Below are positions 26,009-34,565 of a DNA stretch of 35,976 bases, piece after piece. The notes under the pieces are model-generated. The model worked only from the letters and a program-made list of their open reading frames with translations, ran no database searches and had not been told where the DNA came from. This DNA comes from Candidatus Muiribacterium halophilum (GTDB lineage Bacteria > Muiribacteriota > Muiribacteriia > Muiribacteriales > Muiribacteriaceae). The stretch's first letter is position 1; every line of letters starts with the position of its first letter. The position numbers and the translations under genes were made by a program. The stretch lies in contig PKTG01000095.1 in assembly GCA_002869225.1 (NCBI GenBank), forward strand, positions 1,997-37,972, read 5' to 3'.

Positions 26009-26799
26009 AGATCAGATTTTTTTTAATTTTATTTATTTTAATATTTATTTTAACACCGTATTCCAGAAGGTTTGAAGGAAAGACTTTTCTTATATCACCT
26101 GAAATAGATCTCGAGAATATTCCAAAGATTTTTAATCTCAAAGAGACAAAGTATAATGTTGATAATGAAAAATATGAATATCTTTTCTACAGGGTAGCAG
26201 ATTTTTCAAAGAAGGTAATGCCGTTATCTTTTATTTCAAGATTGTTTGATGATAATATTTTTTTTCCTATGGAGCTAGATGATATAAACTATCCGGCGAT
26301 ACTATCAAATTATTTCCCGAAATATTCAAACAATTCGAACTTTGAATATTTTGTTTATTATGATTTTAAAGAAAAAGGCGGTATCTACTTGCTTTTTTTA
26401 AGCGATTCGATACAAAGAGAAACAAGATTCTATTATTATAAAGATCCTTTAGAAAGCCTTCAAAGTTTTTATGTTCAGGAAAAAGAACTTATTAATAAAA
26501 ATACACCGGTAATACTTTTTTCAGACCTTTCCTATCAGAATTTTAGAAAAGTTTCAGAAAGAGCCGATTTTGTTGATTATATAATCAACTTTCAGGATTT
26601 TGAACAGGGAGATATTTTTGGTAAGAAAATTAGAAATATAAAAAAAGATAGTAATATTTTATATAAGATGGATATTCTTTTTGGCAATCATGGGTTTCTG
26701 ACATTTGACTTTTATGAGATCCCTCTTGAAAAGATTGACTCATCTCTTTTTATGAAAAGAGTTATAGACACCAGGAGGTTTAGTGTAGATGAAAAGTAA
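26005..26799 (+). CDS. Exported unknown protein, apparently starting at ATA
   Basis: The open frame extends 71 codons upstream of its first ATG (26218) and has no ATG, GTG or TTG in that part. From ATA at 26005 it reads KIRFFLILFILIFILTPYS, a textbook signal peptide, followed by continuous protein. The ATA overlaps the stop of the cyclase gene (ATAA); one G at 26007 would give the ATGA overlap seen repeatedly in this operon. So I annotate the start as 26005 (264 residues) and note ATT at 26002 as an alternative. The mature protein is Phe/Tyr-rich. A late stretch (TPVILFSDLSYQNF ... VDYIINFQDF) faintly recalls the metallophosphatase/5'-nucleotidase fold without its metal ligands. Function unknown. 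The end overlaps the next gene by 11 bp. Confidence 0.6.
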   Translation: MKIRFFLILFILIFILTPYSRRFEGKTFLISPEIDLENIPKIFNLKETKYNVDNEKYEYLFYRVADFSKKVMPLSFISRLFDDNIFFPMELDDINYPAILSNYFPKYSNNSNFEYFVYYDFKEKGGIYLLFLSDSIQRETRFYYYKDPLESLQSFYVQEKELINKNTPVILFSDLSYQNFRKVSERADFVDYIINFQDFEQGDIFGKKIRNIKKDSNILYKMDILFGNHGFLTFDFYEIPLEKIDSSLFMKRVIDTRRFSVDEK

Positions 26800-27529
26800 A
26801 AAGATCATCGTGCTAACAATATTCCTGATATGTTTTTTTATAAACACCTATTCTTTAATGGTCTTAGATGAAGATGATTTTAAAAAGGATGTTGAAATTG
26901 CTGTTAAGAAGATACTTAGGTTATCTGACACACATGAGGTTCGTTTCTGTTTTCCGGAGATATCAACTTATAATATCGTATCCGGTTATATTCCTTTCAT
27001 TAAAATGAGCACAGGATCATTGAGATTAAACGATCTTTGGACTGACAAAGTGTATTTTGAGTTTTATAATGTAAAACTTGATACTGAAATACTTCATAAT
27101 GAGAAAAGACTTGTAGCAGACCCCAGAATGAAAATCCGTTTATATGCAGAGATCTCAGAAAAGGCGATCAACAATCTTTTATATAAAAAAAGAAAGAAGA
27201 TAAAAGTAAAAGATCCCGAGGCACTTCTTCGTGATGGTTTTATAATACTTAAGGGTCATGTAAAGGCTATGTTTGTGAGTTCATATATTCGTGCAAAAGG
27301 ATATTTTTATATTGAAAACGGAAAACAAATAAATTTCGCATCGAATTATATAGCGCTTAATAAGATAAAATTGCCTAAATTCCTTTTAGTCAGAATAATT
27401 AACACGATCAATCCAGTTCTTGATATGAATGAGCTTGATTTTGATATTAAATTAAGAGATATTATTTTAAAAGATAGAAAAGTCGTTATTACTTCTTTTC
27501 CTGATGGATTTTCAGGGGAAGAACTATGA
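26789..27529 (+). CDS. Exported LmeA/DUF2993-like phospholipid-binding protein
   Basis: 246 residues with a signal peptide (about 1-22, IIVLTIFLICFFINTYS). The rest matches the layout of the DUF2993/LmeA family: a long curved beta fold with ISEKAINNLLYKKRK, a paired strand set (DGFIILKGHVKAMF), LNKIKLPKFLLVRIINTINPVLDMNEL and the closing DIILKDRKVVIT. In mycobacteria LmeA binds phospholipid in the cell envelope. Here it is a small exported lipid-binding candidate. AGGAGG precedes the start, and its stop overlaps the next gene (ATGA). Confidence 0.7.
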   Translation: MKSKKIIVLTIFLICFFINTYSLMVLDEDDFKKDVEIAVKKILRLSDTHEVRFCFPEISTYNIVSGYIPFIKMSTGSLRLNDLWTDKVYFEFYNVKLDTEILHNEKRLVADPRMKIRLYAEISEKAINNLLYKKRKKIKVKDPEALLRDGFIILKGHVKAMFVSSYIRAKGYFYIENGKQINFASNYIALNKIKLPKFLLVRIINTINPVLDMNELDFDIKLRDIILKDRKVVITSFPDGFSGEEL

Positions 27530-29436
27530 AAAAAGATTTTTTTAAATATTCTTTTTATTTTTTCATCATATTAGGGGTTTTATGTTCCTCCTATGTTATC
27601 AGTCAGAGAATATTATCAGAAAGGCAACAGAATTCATTTGATATTGCAATAAGTTATCAGGATATATGTTATTATAAAGACGATTCCTTCATTGATGTCC
27701 TTTCAAAGTATAATTTTCAGGATTATATTGATAATATAGTCATAAGACCATCAAAAGTGATAGATCTCGAAAGATCTGGTGAGATAATACTTGCCCAGGG
27801 AGATGAGATCAAAAGAAACCTTAAGATACAATCTATTTTGACTCCATATATTTTAGAGATAATAAATATGAAAGGAATCGATTCTGATAGTACTTATGTA
27901 TTTACTTATTCTGATAGAGCGATCAATATGCTTGAAGATGTGATCGATTATTATAGACCTGATGCTACTTTTAATATTTCAGAGAAGAAATATGGTTTTA
28001 GAAGTAGAAGTAAGACCTATAAGATCGTTCAGATAGATGTTTCAATTGATGAGATAAGACAGATGTATACCGGAATAGATGATGAGAAAGTATCTTCTGT
28101 AATTCTAAACAACACATTGACCTTAGATCTTATGGATGTTGCTACTGATGATTCTATATTTATATTAAAAAGATCCAAGATACTTCCGCGTTATGTTATA
28201 AGTGATCGATTTTCAAAAGAAATGAACGATTTTTTAACTTTAAATATGATAAAAAAACTCTATTTTGAGTTTGAAAAGAAAAATGTTCCATATCCTTATA
28301 TAAGAGCACATACATTGCATAAAAAAGATATTTATAAAGAGGATGATATTGTTGATAGATTTAAAAGAGCTTTTACTGAAAGAAAAGTAGGTTTTTTCTG
28401 GTATCAGTTTGACCCTAACCTTTCAAGAGATGAGAATCTTAAAAAAGCCAAAGAGATAACTTCTGTATTATCTCAAAGAGGTCTTAAAAATAAGGAACCA
28501 GAAATATTTTTCCTTAAAAAAATAAAGGATTATGATGTGCTTACCTGGATAATATCCATCTCACTCGTCCTGTTTCTTATTACGTCATTAGAAGGATTGC
28601 TTGGGTTTGGATATCCTTTTATTTTCTCAATATCGATCCCTTTTTCGATACTGATACTCATATTTGTTCCTTTTTATGTTATAAAATTGTTTTTAGCTTT
28701 TAGTGCTTCTATAATAATACCTTTAAATTCTTTGAATATGCTTAAACTTAAAAACGGTCATGGTTTTGTAGGGACTTTGAAGACAATAATAGAGAACATA
28801 ACAGTTCTTTTTTCTTATGTTATGACAGGAATAATATTTACCGTTGCTTTGTTTTATAGTGAGGATTTTCTTATGGGACAAAGACTTTTTAGGGGAGTTA
28901 AACTATCTTTTGTCCTTCCGGTGATCATTTTTATAATCTATAATTATTCTATTAGTGGTTCAAGATTTAATGTGCTTTTTCAAAAAGAACTTAAAATAAA
29001 GCATCTTATTTACTTTCTGGGATTCTCATGTCTTATGTTTTATTATATCATTAGGACTTCAAATGAAGGTGCTATGTATATGCTTCCTTATGAAAGAGAA
29101 ATCAGGAGATTTCTTGAAAGAGTTTTTGAAGTCCGACCTAGAACAAAAGAGTTCCTTCTTTTATATCCGGCAATATTTATTATATCTTCAAGGTCTATAA
29201 TAAGAAAAAAGAACCTTGGCTATTATATAACTTTGTTATTTATTCTTATCGGACAGGGTTGTATATTTAATACTTTTATGCACTTTCATATTCCGTTTTC
29301 CATTAGTCTTATGAGAACTTTTAACGGTTTGATTTTAGGCCTGTTCACAGGTACAATCTTATTAACAACGTTATATGGTATAAACAAAATTGATATTTTC
29401 AGAAGATTAATAATAAAAATCAGGAGCGATCTATGA
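27526..29436 (+). CDS. DUF5693-like polytopic membrane protein
   Basis: 636 residues. One N-terminal transmembrane helix (about 8-28) is followed by a large extracytoplasmic domain (about 30-330) and about nine to ten helices in the C-terminal half (about 340-630). The extracytoplasmic part has the DUF5693 pattern: YQDICYY, a 'DVLSKYNFQDY' segment, RSGEIILAQGDEI and the later GFFWYQFDP. The biochemical role of the family is not known; it is found near envelope polysaccharide genes in other bacteria. Its stop overlaps the ftsE start (ATGA), which ties it to the division cluster. Confidence 0.65.
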   Translation: MKKDFFKYSFYFFIILGVLCSSYVISQRILSERQQNSFDIAISYQDICYYKDDSFIDVLSKYNFQDYIDNIVIRPSKVIDLERSGEIILAQGDEIKRNLKIQSILTPYILEIINMKGIDSDSTYVFTYSDRAINMLEDVIDYYRPDATFNISEKKYGFRSRSKTYKIVQIDVSIDEIRQMYTGIDDEKVSSVILNNTLTLDLMDVATDDSIFILKRSKILPRYVISDRFSKEMNDFLTLNMIKKLYFEFEKKNVPYPYIRAHTLHKKDIYKEDDIVDRFKRAFTERKVGFFWYQFDPNLSRDENLKKAKEITSVLSQRGLKNKEPEIFFLKKIKDYDVLTWIISISLVLFLITSLEGLLGFGYPFIFSISIPFSILILIFVPFYVIKLFLAFSASIIIPLNSLNMLKLKNGHGFVGTLKTIIENITVLFSYVMTGIIFTVALFYSEDFLMGQRLFRGVKLSFVLPVIIFIIYNYSISGSRFNVLFQKELKIKHLIYFLGFSCLMFYYIIRTSNEGAMYMLPYEREIRRFLERVFEVRPRTKEFLLLYPAIFIISSRSIIRKKNLGYYITLLFILIGQGCIFNTFMHFHIPFSISLMRTFNGLILGLFTGTILLTTLYGINKIDIFRRLIIKIRSDL

Positions 29437-30125
29437 TACAGATGTATAATATGTCTAAAGTTTATTCAAATGGTGTCAGAGCTCTGGATAATCTAAGTAT
29501 TGAGATAGAAAGAGGAGACTTTGTATTTCTTATAGGATCATCAGGAGCTGGAAAATCCACTTTTTTAAAGATGATCTTTCGAGAAGAACTTCCTACTGAG
29601 GGACATGTGATAATAGATGGTAGAAACATTGAAAGGTTAAGTGATTCAAAGGTCCCTTATCTTAGAAGAAACATTGGTGTAGTATTTCAGGATTTTAAAC
29701 TTCTAAAATCAAAGACGGTCTATGAAAATGTTGCATTTGCAATGAGAGTTATCGGAATGAAGGGAAGTATTGTAGATAGACAGACAAAAAATGTTCTAGA
29801 TATGGTTGGTCTTTTGCATAAAGCCAGGATGTATCCTGAACAAATATCAGGTGGTGAGCAGCAGAGAGTCTGTATTGCCAGAGCTCTTGTGAACGATCCT
29901 GGAATACTTTTAACAGATGAACCAACGGGTAATCTTGATCCCGATATATCAAAAGATATAATGAATATGTTAAAGAAAATAAATCTTCGTGGCACGACTG
30001 TTATTATGGCAACTCATGATAAGAATATTGTTGATACTATGAGAGAAAGGGTTGTCGTACTAAAAGAGGGTAGGATAATAAAAGATACTGAGAGAGGACT
30101 TTATTCTTATGAAGTTAATGAATGA
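29433..30125 (+). CDS. ftsE: Cell division ABC transporter ATPase FtsE
   Basis: 230 residues, normal FtsE length. Walker A GSSGAGKST (35-43), Q-loop in VFQDFKLL, signature SGGEQQRV (about 140), Walker B ILLTDEPTG (about 158), switch His in ATHD. FtsE binds ATP and drives conformational changes through FtsX to control periplasmic cell-wall hydrolases. The identity follows from the motif set plus the adjacent ftsX, whose start overlaps its end by 17 bp. Confidence 0.95.
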   Translation: MIQMYNMSKVYSNGVRALDNLSIEIERGDFVFLIGSSGAGKSTFLKMIFREELPTEGHVIIDGRNIERLSDSKVPYLRRNIGVVFQDFKLLKSKTVYENVAFAMRVIGMKGSIVDRQTKNVLDMVGLLHKARMYPEQISGGEQQRVCIARALVNDPGILLTDEPTGNLDPDISKDIMNMLKKINLRGTTVIMATHDKNIVDTMRERVVVLKEGRIIKDTERGLYSYEVNE

Positions 30126-30999
30126 TCTTAATTATTATATAAAAGAGGCTTTTGTAAGTTTTTTCAGAGGTGGACTAATGTCATTTACCTCTATAACCAC
30201 AATAACTATCTCGCTTGCTATATTTGGTATGATCCTTATATTTTCTATGAACCTGAAAGAATTTGCAGGTATTCTTGAGAGTCAAGTGGATGTTACTATA
30301 TATCTTGTTGAAGATTATTCTGAGGATAAGCTTCAGGAGTTAAAAGATTTTATTATCGATATACCTGAGATACAATCCTCTGTTTTTGTATCTAAAGCTG
30401 AAGCACTTGAAAAATTAAGAAAAGAACTAAATGAAGAGGATTTTCTTCTTAATGCACTTGAGACTAATCCGCTTCCAGATTCTATAGAACTGAAGATAAA
30501 GTCATCACTTTCTGTTCATGACATAATAAAAAAGCTAAGAAGTAAGTTCCTTATAATAGATGATATTTTTTATGGCCAGGAAATAGTTGAGAAGGTAAAT
30601 AGATTTACACAGGTACTAAGAATAATGGGTACTATACTTGTTGTACTTCTTGGACTTGCATCAATGTTTATAGTATCAAATACCATTAAACTTACTGTAT
30701 ATGCAAGAAGAGAAGAGATTGAGATAATGAAACTGGTTGGAGCGACTAATTCCTTTATAAGATGGCCTTTTATTTTTGAAGGAATATTACAGGGAGCTTT
30801 TGGGGGAGTGATGGCTATAATTATCATCATGATAACTTACCCGCAGATAATTGATAATTTAAAGAGTATGTTGCCGTTTATGCCATTCGTTTCCAGGAAA
30901 GCTGATCTGTTTTTATTATATGGTAAGCTATTGTTTAGTGGTGTGTTTCTAGGAGTAATAGGATCCTTAATATCTGTGAGGAAATTTCTTGATGTCTGA
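30109..30999 (+). CDS. ftsX: Cell division protein FtsX
   Basis: 296 residues with four transmembrane helices (about 22-42, 170-195, 220-242 and 265-285). A periplasmic domain lies between helices 1 and 2 (about 45-165; VDVTIYLVEDYSEDKLQEL), and the conserved KLVGATNSFIRWPFIFEG loop precedes helix 3. This is the FtsX layout. FtsX recruits EnvC-type activators to its periplasmic loop, and an EnvC-like gene is next, overlapping the ftsX stop. Confidence 0.93.
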   Translation: MKLMNDLNYYIKEAFVSFFRGGLMSFTSITTITISLAIFGMILIFSMNLKEFAGILESQVDVTIYLVEDYSEDKLQELKDFIIDIPEIQSSVFVSKAEALEKLRKELNEEDFLLNALETNPLPDSIELKIKSSLSVHDIIKKLRSKFLIIDDIFYGQEIVEKVNRFTQVLRIMGTILVVLLGLASMFIVSNTIKLTVYARREEIEIMKLVGATNSFIRWPFIFEGILQGAFGGVMAIIIIMITYPQIIDNLKSMLPFMPFVSRKADLFLLYGKLLFSGVFLGVIGSLISVRKFLDV

Positions 31000-32179
31000 T
31001 AAAAGGATAATCTTATTTACTTTCCTTTTTCTGCTTATACTACCTTCTTTTGCACAGGATGCAAAAGAGGATATAAGTGATCTTGAACTTAAAAGGAAAC
31101 AGGCTGAGATACTTCTTAACTCATCCAAGAAAAAAGAAAATGAGATAATGTCCCGTCTTAATAAGATCAAAGATGAGGAAAAAGAGATAAAAGTCGAAAT
31201 TGAGTTTGTTAATAAAAGAAAAAAAGAAATATCGGATAAACTAGCTGCTAAGACTGCAGAAAAAAATTTACTGGAAGATAAGATCCAAAAAAGAAGACCA
31301 GTCGTTGAAAAATATCTTGTATATATTTACAAAAGAAAAAATTGGGATTATTCAAGAATATTTTTTGATTCTTTGACATTCAACCAATTTCTAAAAAAAT
31401 ACAAGGTGATGAAAAGAATAATCAAGGAAGAACTCGTATTTTTAGATTCTGTTAAGACAGATCTTATTGAACTTAGAAAACTAGTTGCGGAGATAGATTC
31501 TCAGGAAAAAGAACTAAAGGATTATTCGAAAGAATTACTTTCTCAGCAAACGAAACTCAAAGATCTTAAAGATGAAAAGACAAAACTTCTTGCAAGAGTT
31601 AGAAGTGAGAAGGAACGGCTTGAAAAAAGATATAATAAAATAGAGGAAGATTATAAGGATCTTTTATCAATAATAAAAAAAGATGATAAAAAAGAAAAAG
31701 CAGTCGTTTTATTTGATGATTCTGCTAAATTTACACAGAAGGAAAATAAACCTGAAGCTGAAAAAGAAAATGAACCTGCGCCGAAGTTCATATGGCCGCT
31801 AGGAAGAAAAAGTACAATTATCTTACCTTATGGTCAGCAATACAATGAATTTAATACACTCTTCAATAATCAGGGAATTGATATTTCAATACAACCACAG
31901 GACTGGGTACTTGCATCTGCTCCAGGTAAAGTAGCCTATAAAGGAGAGATGTCGGGTCTTGGAAAACTTATAATAATAAGACATTCAGCAGGATATACGA
32001 CTGTTTATACTTATCTTGAAGATATCTTTGTTAGAATCGGTCAGTCAGTTAAAGCCGGTGAAAAACTTGCGACTTGTCTTATACATGCCGATAACCCAGA
32101 AAAGTCAGTCCTACATTTTGAGATAAGAAAAAATGGTGAGACTTTAAATCCTGAAAACATTATAACAGTGGAGGAATAA
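30992..32179 (+). CDS. envC: EnvC-like coiled-coil LytM protein
   Basis: 395 residues from the ATG at 30992; a TTG one codon earlier is less likely. Signal peptide about 1-20 (LILPSFAQ), then a long coiled coil (about 25-225), a linker, and a C-terminal LytM (M23) domain (about 265-390). The zinc and catalytic residues are partly lost: the HxxxD position reads NQGID, and YAHL reads YTYL, while the final LHFEI is kept. That is the pattern of EnvC, which is an activator of amidases and not itself a peptidase. FtsEX directly upstream supports this. The gene overlaps ftsX by eight bases. Confidence 0.85.
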   Translation: MSDKRIILFTFLFLLILPSFAQDAKEDISDLELKRKQAEILLNSSKKKENEIMSRLNKIKDEEKEIKVEIEFVNKRKKEISDKLAAKTAEKNLLEDKIQKRRPVVEKYLVYIYKRKNWDYSRIFFDSLTFNQFLKKYKVMKRIIKEELVFLDSVKTDLIELRKLVAEIDSQEKELKDYSKELLSQQTKLKDLKDEKTKLLARVRSEKERLEKRYNKIEEDYKDLLSIIKKDDKKEKAVVLFDDSAKFTQKENKPEAEKENEPAPKFIWPLGRKSTIILPYGQQYNEFNTLFNNQGIDISIQPQDWVLASAPGKVAYKGEMSGLGKLIIIRHSAGYTTVYTYLEDIFVRIGQSVKAGEKLATCLIHADNPEKSVLHFEIRKNGETLNPENIITVEE

Positions 32180-32181
32180 AG

Positions 32182-33468
32182 ATGAAAAAGAAACAGATGG
32201 TGTTTATTATGATGATAATGATATTGGTTTTTGTTGCTCAGGCGGCTTCAATACCTTTTACCTACCTAAAAAAATCATCGATGGTAGATAAAGTCATGAA
32301 GATCATTGAAGATAATTTTGTTGGACTGACAGATACTGTAGAAGTTCATGAAAATGAACTTATATACGGTGCAATAGAAGGAATGCTAAAAACACTTGAT
32401 GACCCTTATACAAGGTTTATGAGACCTGATTCCTATAAAGAGATGCAGGAGGAAACTACCGGTACTTTTGGTGGAGTAGGTATTATAATCACAAATAAAG
32501 AAGAAAAACTTATGGTTGTCTCTCCTATTGAGGGTACTCCAGCTTGGCGTGCAGGTGTTAGACCTGGAGATATAATCTATAAGATCGACGGAGAACCTTC
32601 CGCTCACATGCATACGATGGATGCTACAAAAAAAATAAAAGGACCAATCGGAACTGTAGTCACTTTGACTTTAAAGAGAACATCGAAAAATGGAGAGGAT
32701 AAATTTGTTGATGTTGACATCAAAAGAGATACTATAAAGGTGTCTACTATAAGTCAATCGGGAACCATAAAAGATCATATAGGTTATATTAGAATATCAA
32801 ATTTTGGAGCCAGAACCGGTTCTGAATTTAAGGAAGAACTCGAACATCTCGTAAATACTGCTCATGTAGATGCTCTTATATTGGATCTTAGAAGTAATCC
32901 AGGTGGTCTTTTAAATACAGCTGTTGAAGTAGCTTCACATCTTTTAAAAGCTGGTCAGACAGTTGTATCGATTAAAGGAAAGAACGAAGAGGAAGTATCA
33001 TATCCTGTATACAGAGATGGAAATCTTGATCTGCCACTGGCTGTTTTGGTTAACGAAGGGAGTGCTAGTGGAAGTGAGATCGTAGCGGGTGCTTTGAAGG
33101 ATCTAAAACGTGGTGTACTTATAGGGACTAAGACTTTTGGTAAAGGTGTTGTACAGACTGTTATACCTCTTGATAACGGTTCTGCAATGGCAGTTACAAC
33201 CGCAAAGTACTATACTCCATCAGGAGTCTGTATTCAAGGTACCGGTATAGAGCCTGATATTTTAATTGAAATGCCTGAACCTACCGAAGAAATATTAAAG
33301 CAGATACAAAAAGAAAGAGAAGAAAATTTCAAGAAGGAGCAGGATAAGATCTACGAAAGAGAGCAAGGGAAGATCATAAATGTTGATATACCTTCTTATG
33401 ATAACCAGTTAAGAGAAACCATTCAGATACTTGAAGGAGCAGCTATTTTTTCTAAGATCAAAAAATAA
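32182..33468 (+). CDS. ctpA: C-terminal processing protease (S41, CtpA)
   Basis: 428 residues. Signal peptide or anchor 1-22, an N-terminal helical part, a PDZ domain (about 95-180, GGVGIIITNKEEKLMVVSPI ...) and the S41 protease domain. The catalytic Ser is S296 in NEGSASGSEI and the Lys is K321 in TFGKGVVQT; LDLRSNPGGLL is the family core. CtpA cleaves C-terminal tails of exported proteins and often limits cell-wall hydrolases. It begins two bases after the envC stop; envC-ctpA-yibQ neighbours are known from proteobacteria. Confidence 0.95.
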   Translation: MKKKQMVFIMMIMILVFVAQAASIPFTYLKKSSMVDKVMKIIEDNFVGLTDTVEVHENELIYGAIEGMLKTLDDPYTRFMRPDSYKEMQEETTGTFGGVGIIITNKEEKLMVVSPIEGTPAWRAGVRPGDIIYKIDGEPSAHMHTMDATKKIKGPIGTVVTLTLKRTSKNGEDKFVDVDIKRDTIKVSTISQSGTIKDHIGYIRISNFGARTGSEFKEELEHLVNTAHVDALILDLRSNPGGLLNTAVEVASHLLKAGQTVVSIKGKNEEEVSYPVYRDGNLDLPLAVLVNEGSASGSEIVAGALKDLKRGVLIGTKTFGKGVVQTVIPLDNGSAMAVTTAKYYTPSGVCIQGTGIEPDILIEMPEPTEEILKQIQKEREENFKKEQDKIYEREQGKIINVDIPSYDNQLRETIQILEGAAIFSKIKK

Positions 33469-34371
33469 ATGAATAAAGAATTATTTTTTTCGACAATTGT
33501 ATTTTTAATAATAGCACTAATAATGGCAGTATCATTTAGTGATGCTGCCATATCACAAGATAATACTGATGTGGTCTCGTCGAGTCAATATTCCGATGCT
33601 GTTATCCCTGATGAGGAAACTGTAGAAGTTCAATCGAATATATCAAGTGAATCGAATAAGGATACTGATTCAAACAAGTCATATCTTGCTATTATAATGG
33701 ATGATATAGGATATGGAAAAGAAAATAAATATAATATTTTTGAAAGGTTATATGGTTTTAAAATAACCTTTTCTATAATACCTGGAACATATAATGCTCT
33801 AAAGGCAGAGGAAACAGCTGTTAATAGCGGATTTGATGTAATGGCACATCTTCCAATGCAGGCAAAGGGAATTGATAACTCATATGAAAAGGCTATAAGG
33901 ACTGATATGAGTCATGAAGATCTGTATAAGAGGATCGAAGAGATGTTTTCTAAGTTCAAGTATGTAAAAGGTGCAAATAATCATATGGGGTCTAAAGCGA
34001 CTTCTGATAAAAAGACTATGCTTACCCTTATGACATATCTAAAAAAAAGAAACATGTTCTTTGTAGACTCGCTGACAACTTCTGATAGTGTTGTAAAGGA
34101 AGTAGCAGGTCTTCTAGAAATGGATTATCTGGCAAGAGATATTTTTCTTGATAATCAGACAAAACCGGAATATATAAAAGATCAACTTGAAAAAGCATGC
34201 AGAATAGCAAATAAAAAAAAGGTAGCAATTGCGATCTGTCATGTAAGAGAGAATACTATAAACGTTCTTGAAAGTGATCTTCAGAGGATATTAGATAAAT
34301 ATGATGTTGAACTTATAAACATCTCCGAGTTATATGTGAATAAAAAAAAATTCAACTTGGTCGCTAGATGA
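33469..34371 (+). CDS. Divergent polysaccharide deacetylase (YibQ/DUF610-like)
   Basis: 300 residues with an N-terminal signal/anchor (about 8-25) and a Ser/Asp-rich linker. The NodB-like divergent deacetylase domain then covers about 65-290: LAIIMDDIGYG, FSIIPGTYNALKAE, MAHLPMQAKG, GANNHMGSKAT, FFVDSLTTSDSV and AIAICHVRENTI. These match the DUF610/YibQ family. The activity is not established in that family. The start codon directly follows the ctpA stop and has no clear Shine-Dalgarno, so it is probably coupled. It ends the long plus-strand run. Confidence 0.88.
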   Translation: MNKELFFSTIVFLIIALIMAVSFSDAAISQDNTDVVSSSQYSDAVIPDEETVEVQSNISSESNKDTDSNKSYLAIIMDDIGYGKENKYNIFERLYGFKITFSIIPGTYNALKAEETAVNSGFDVMAHLPMQAKGIDNSYEKAIRTDMSHEDLYKRIEEMFSKFKYVKGANNHMGSKATSDKKTMLTLMTYLKKRNMFFVDSLTTSDSVVKEVAGLLEMDYLARDIFLDNQTKPEYIKDQLEKACRIANKKKVAIAICHVRENTINVLESDLQRILDKYDVELINISELYVNKKKFNLVAR

Positions 34372-34375
34372 TTCG

Positions 34376-34407
34376 CGTTAAGACGTTAAGACGTTAGGAC
34401 GTTAAGA
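34376..34407. repeat. Four tandem CGTTAAGA octamers
   Basis: CGTTAAGA, CGTTAAGA, CGTTAGGA, CGTTAAGA in direct tandem, just after the deacetylase stop. The next 75 bases hold looser TTCAAAC/AACG pieces (34411, 34428, 34482), then the serC promoter. No gene is seen in 34372-34565. Confidence 0.8.
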
Positions 34408-34498
34408 CAGTTCAAACCCAAAGAACGTTCAAACGCAACAAACGACCAGACTCAAAAAATGTCACCAAATCAACGAACTTCAAAACGTATAAAATTTC

Positions 34499-34527
34499 TT
34501 GCCTAAAACCTCTTTCCTCGTTAATAT
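34499..34527 (+). promoter_or_regulatory. Probable sigma-70 promoter of serC
   Basis: TTGCCT (34499-34504) and TAATAT (34522-34527) are 17 bases apart. Transcription near 34534 would give a leader of about 32 bases with GGGAGGC just before the ATG at 34566. Confidence 0.5.
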
Positions 34528-34565
34528 ATTATCAATAAAAAATCAATCAAATATTGGGAGGCAAT

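Noticed and set aside
34554-34565. TTG start for serC
   Set aside because: It would lie inside the Shine-Dalgarno of the ATG at 34566, which begins at the conserved N terminus.
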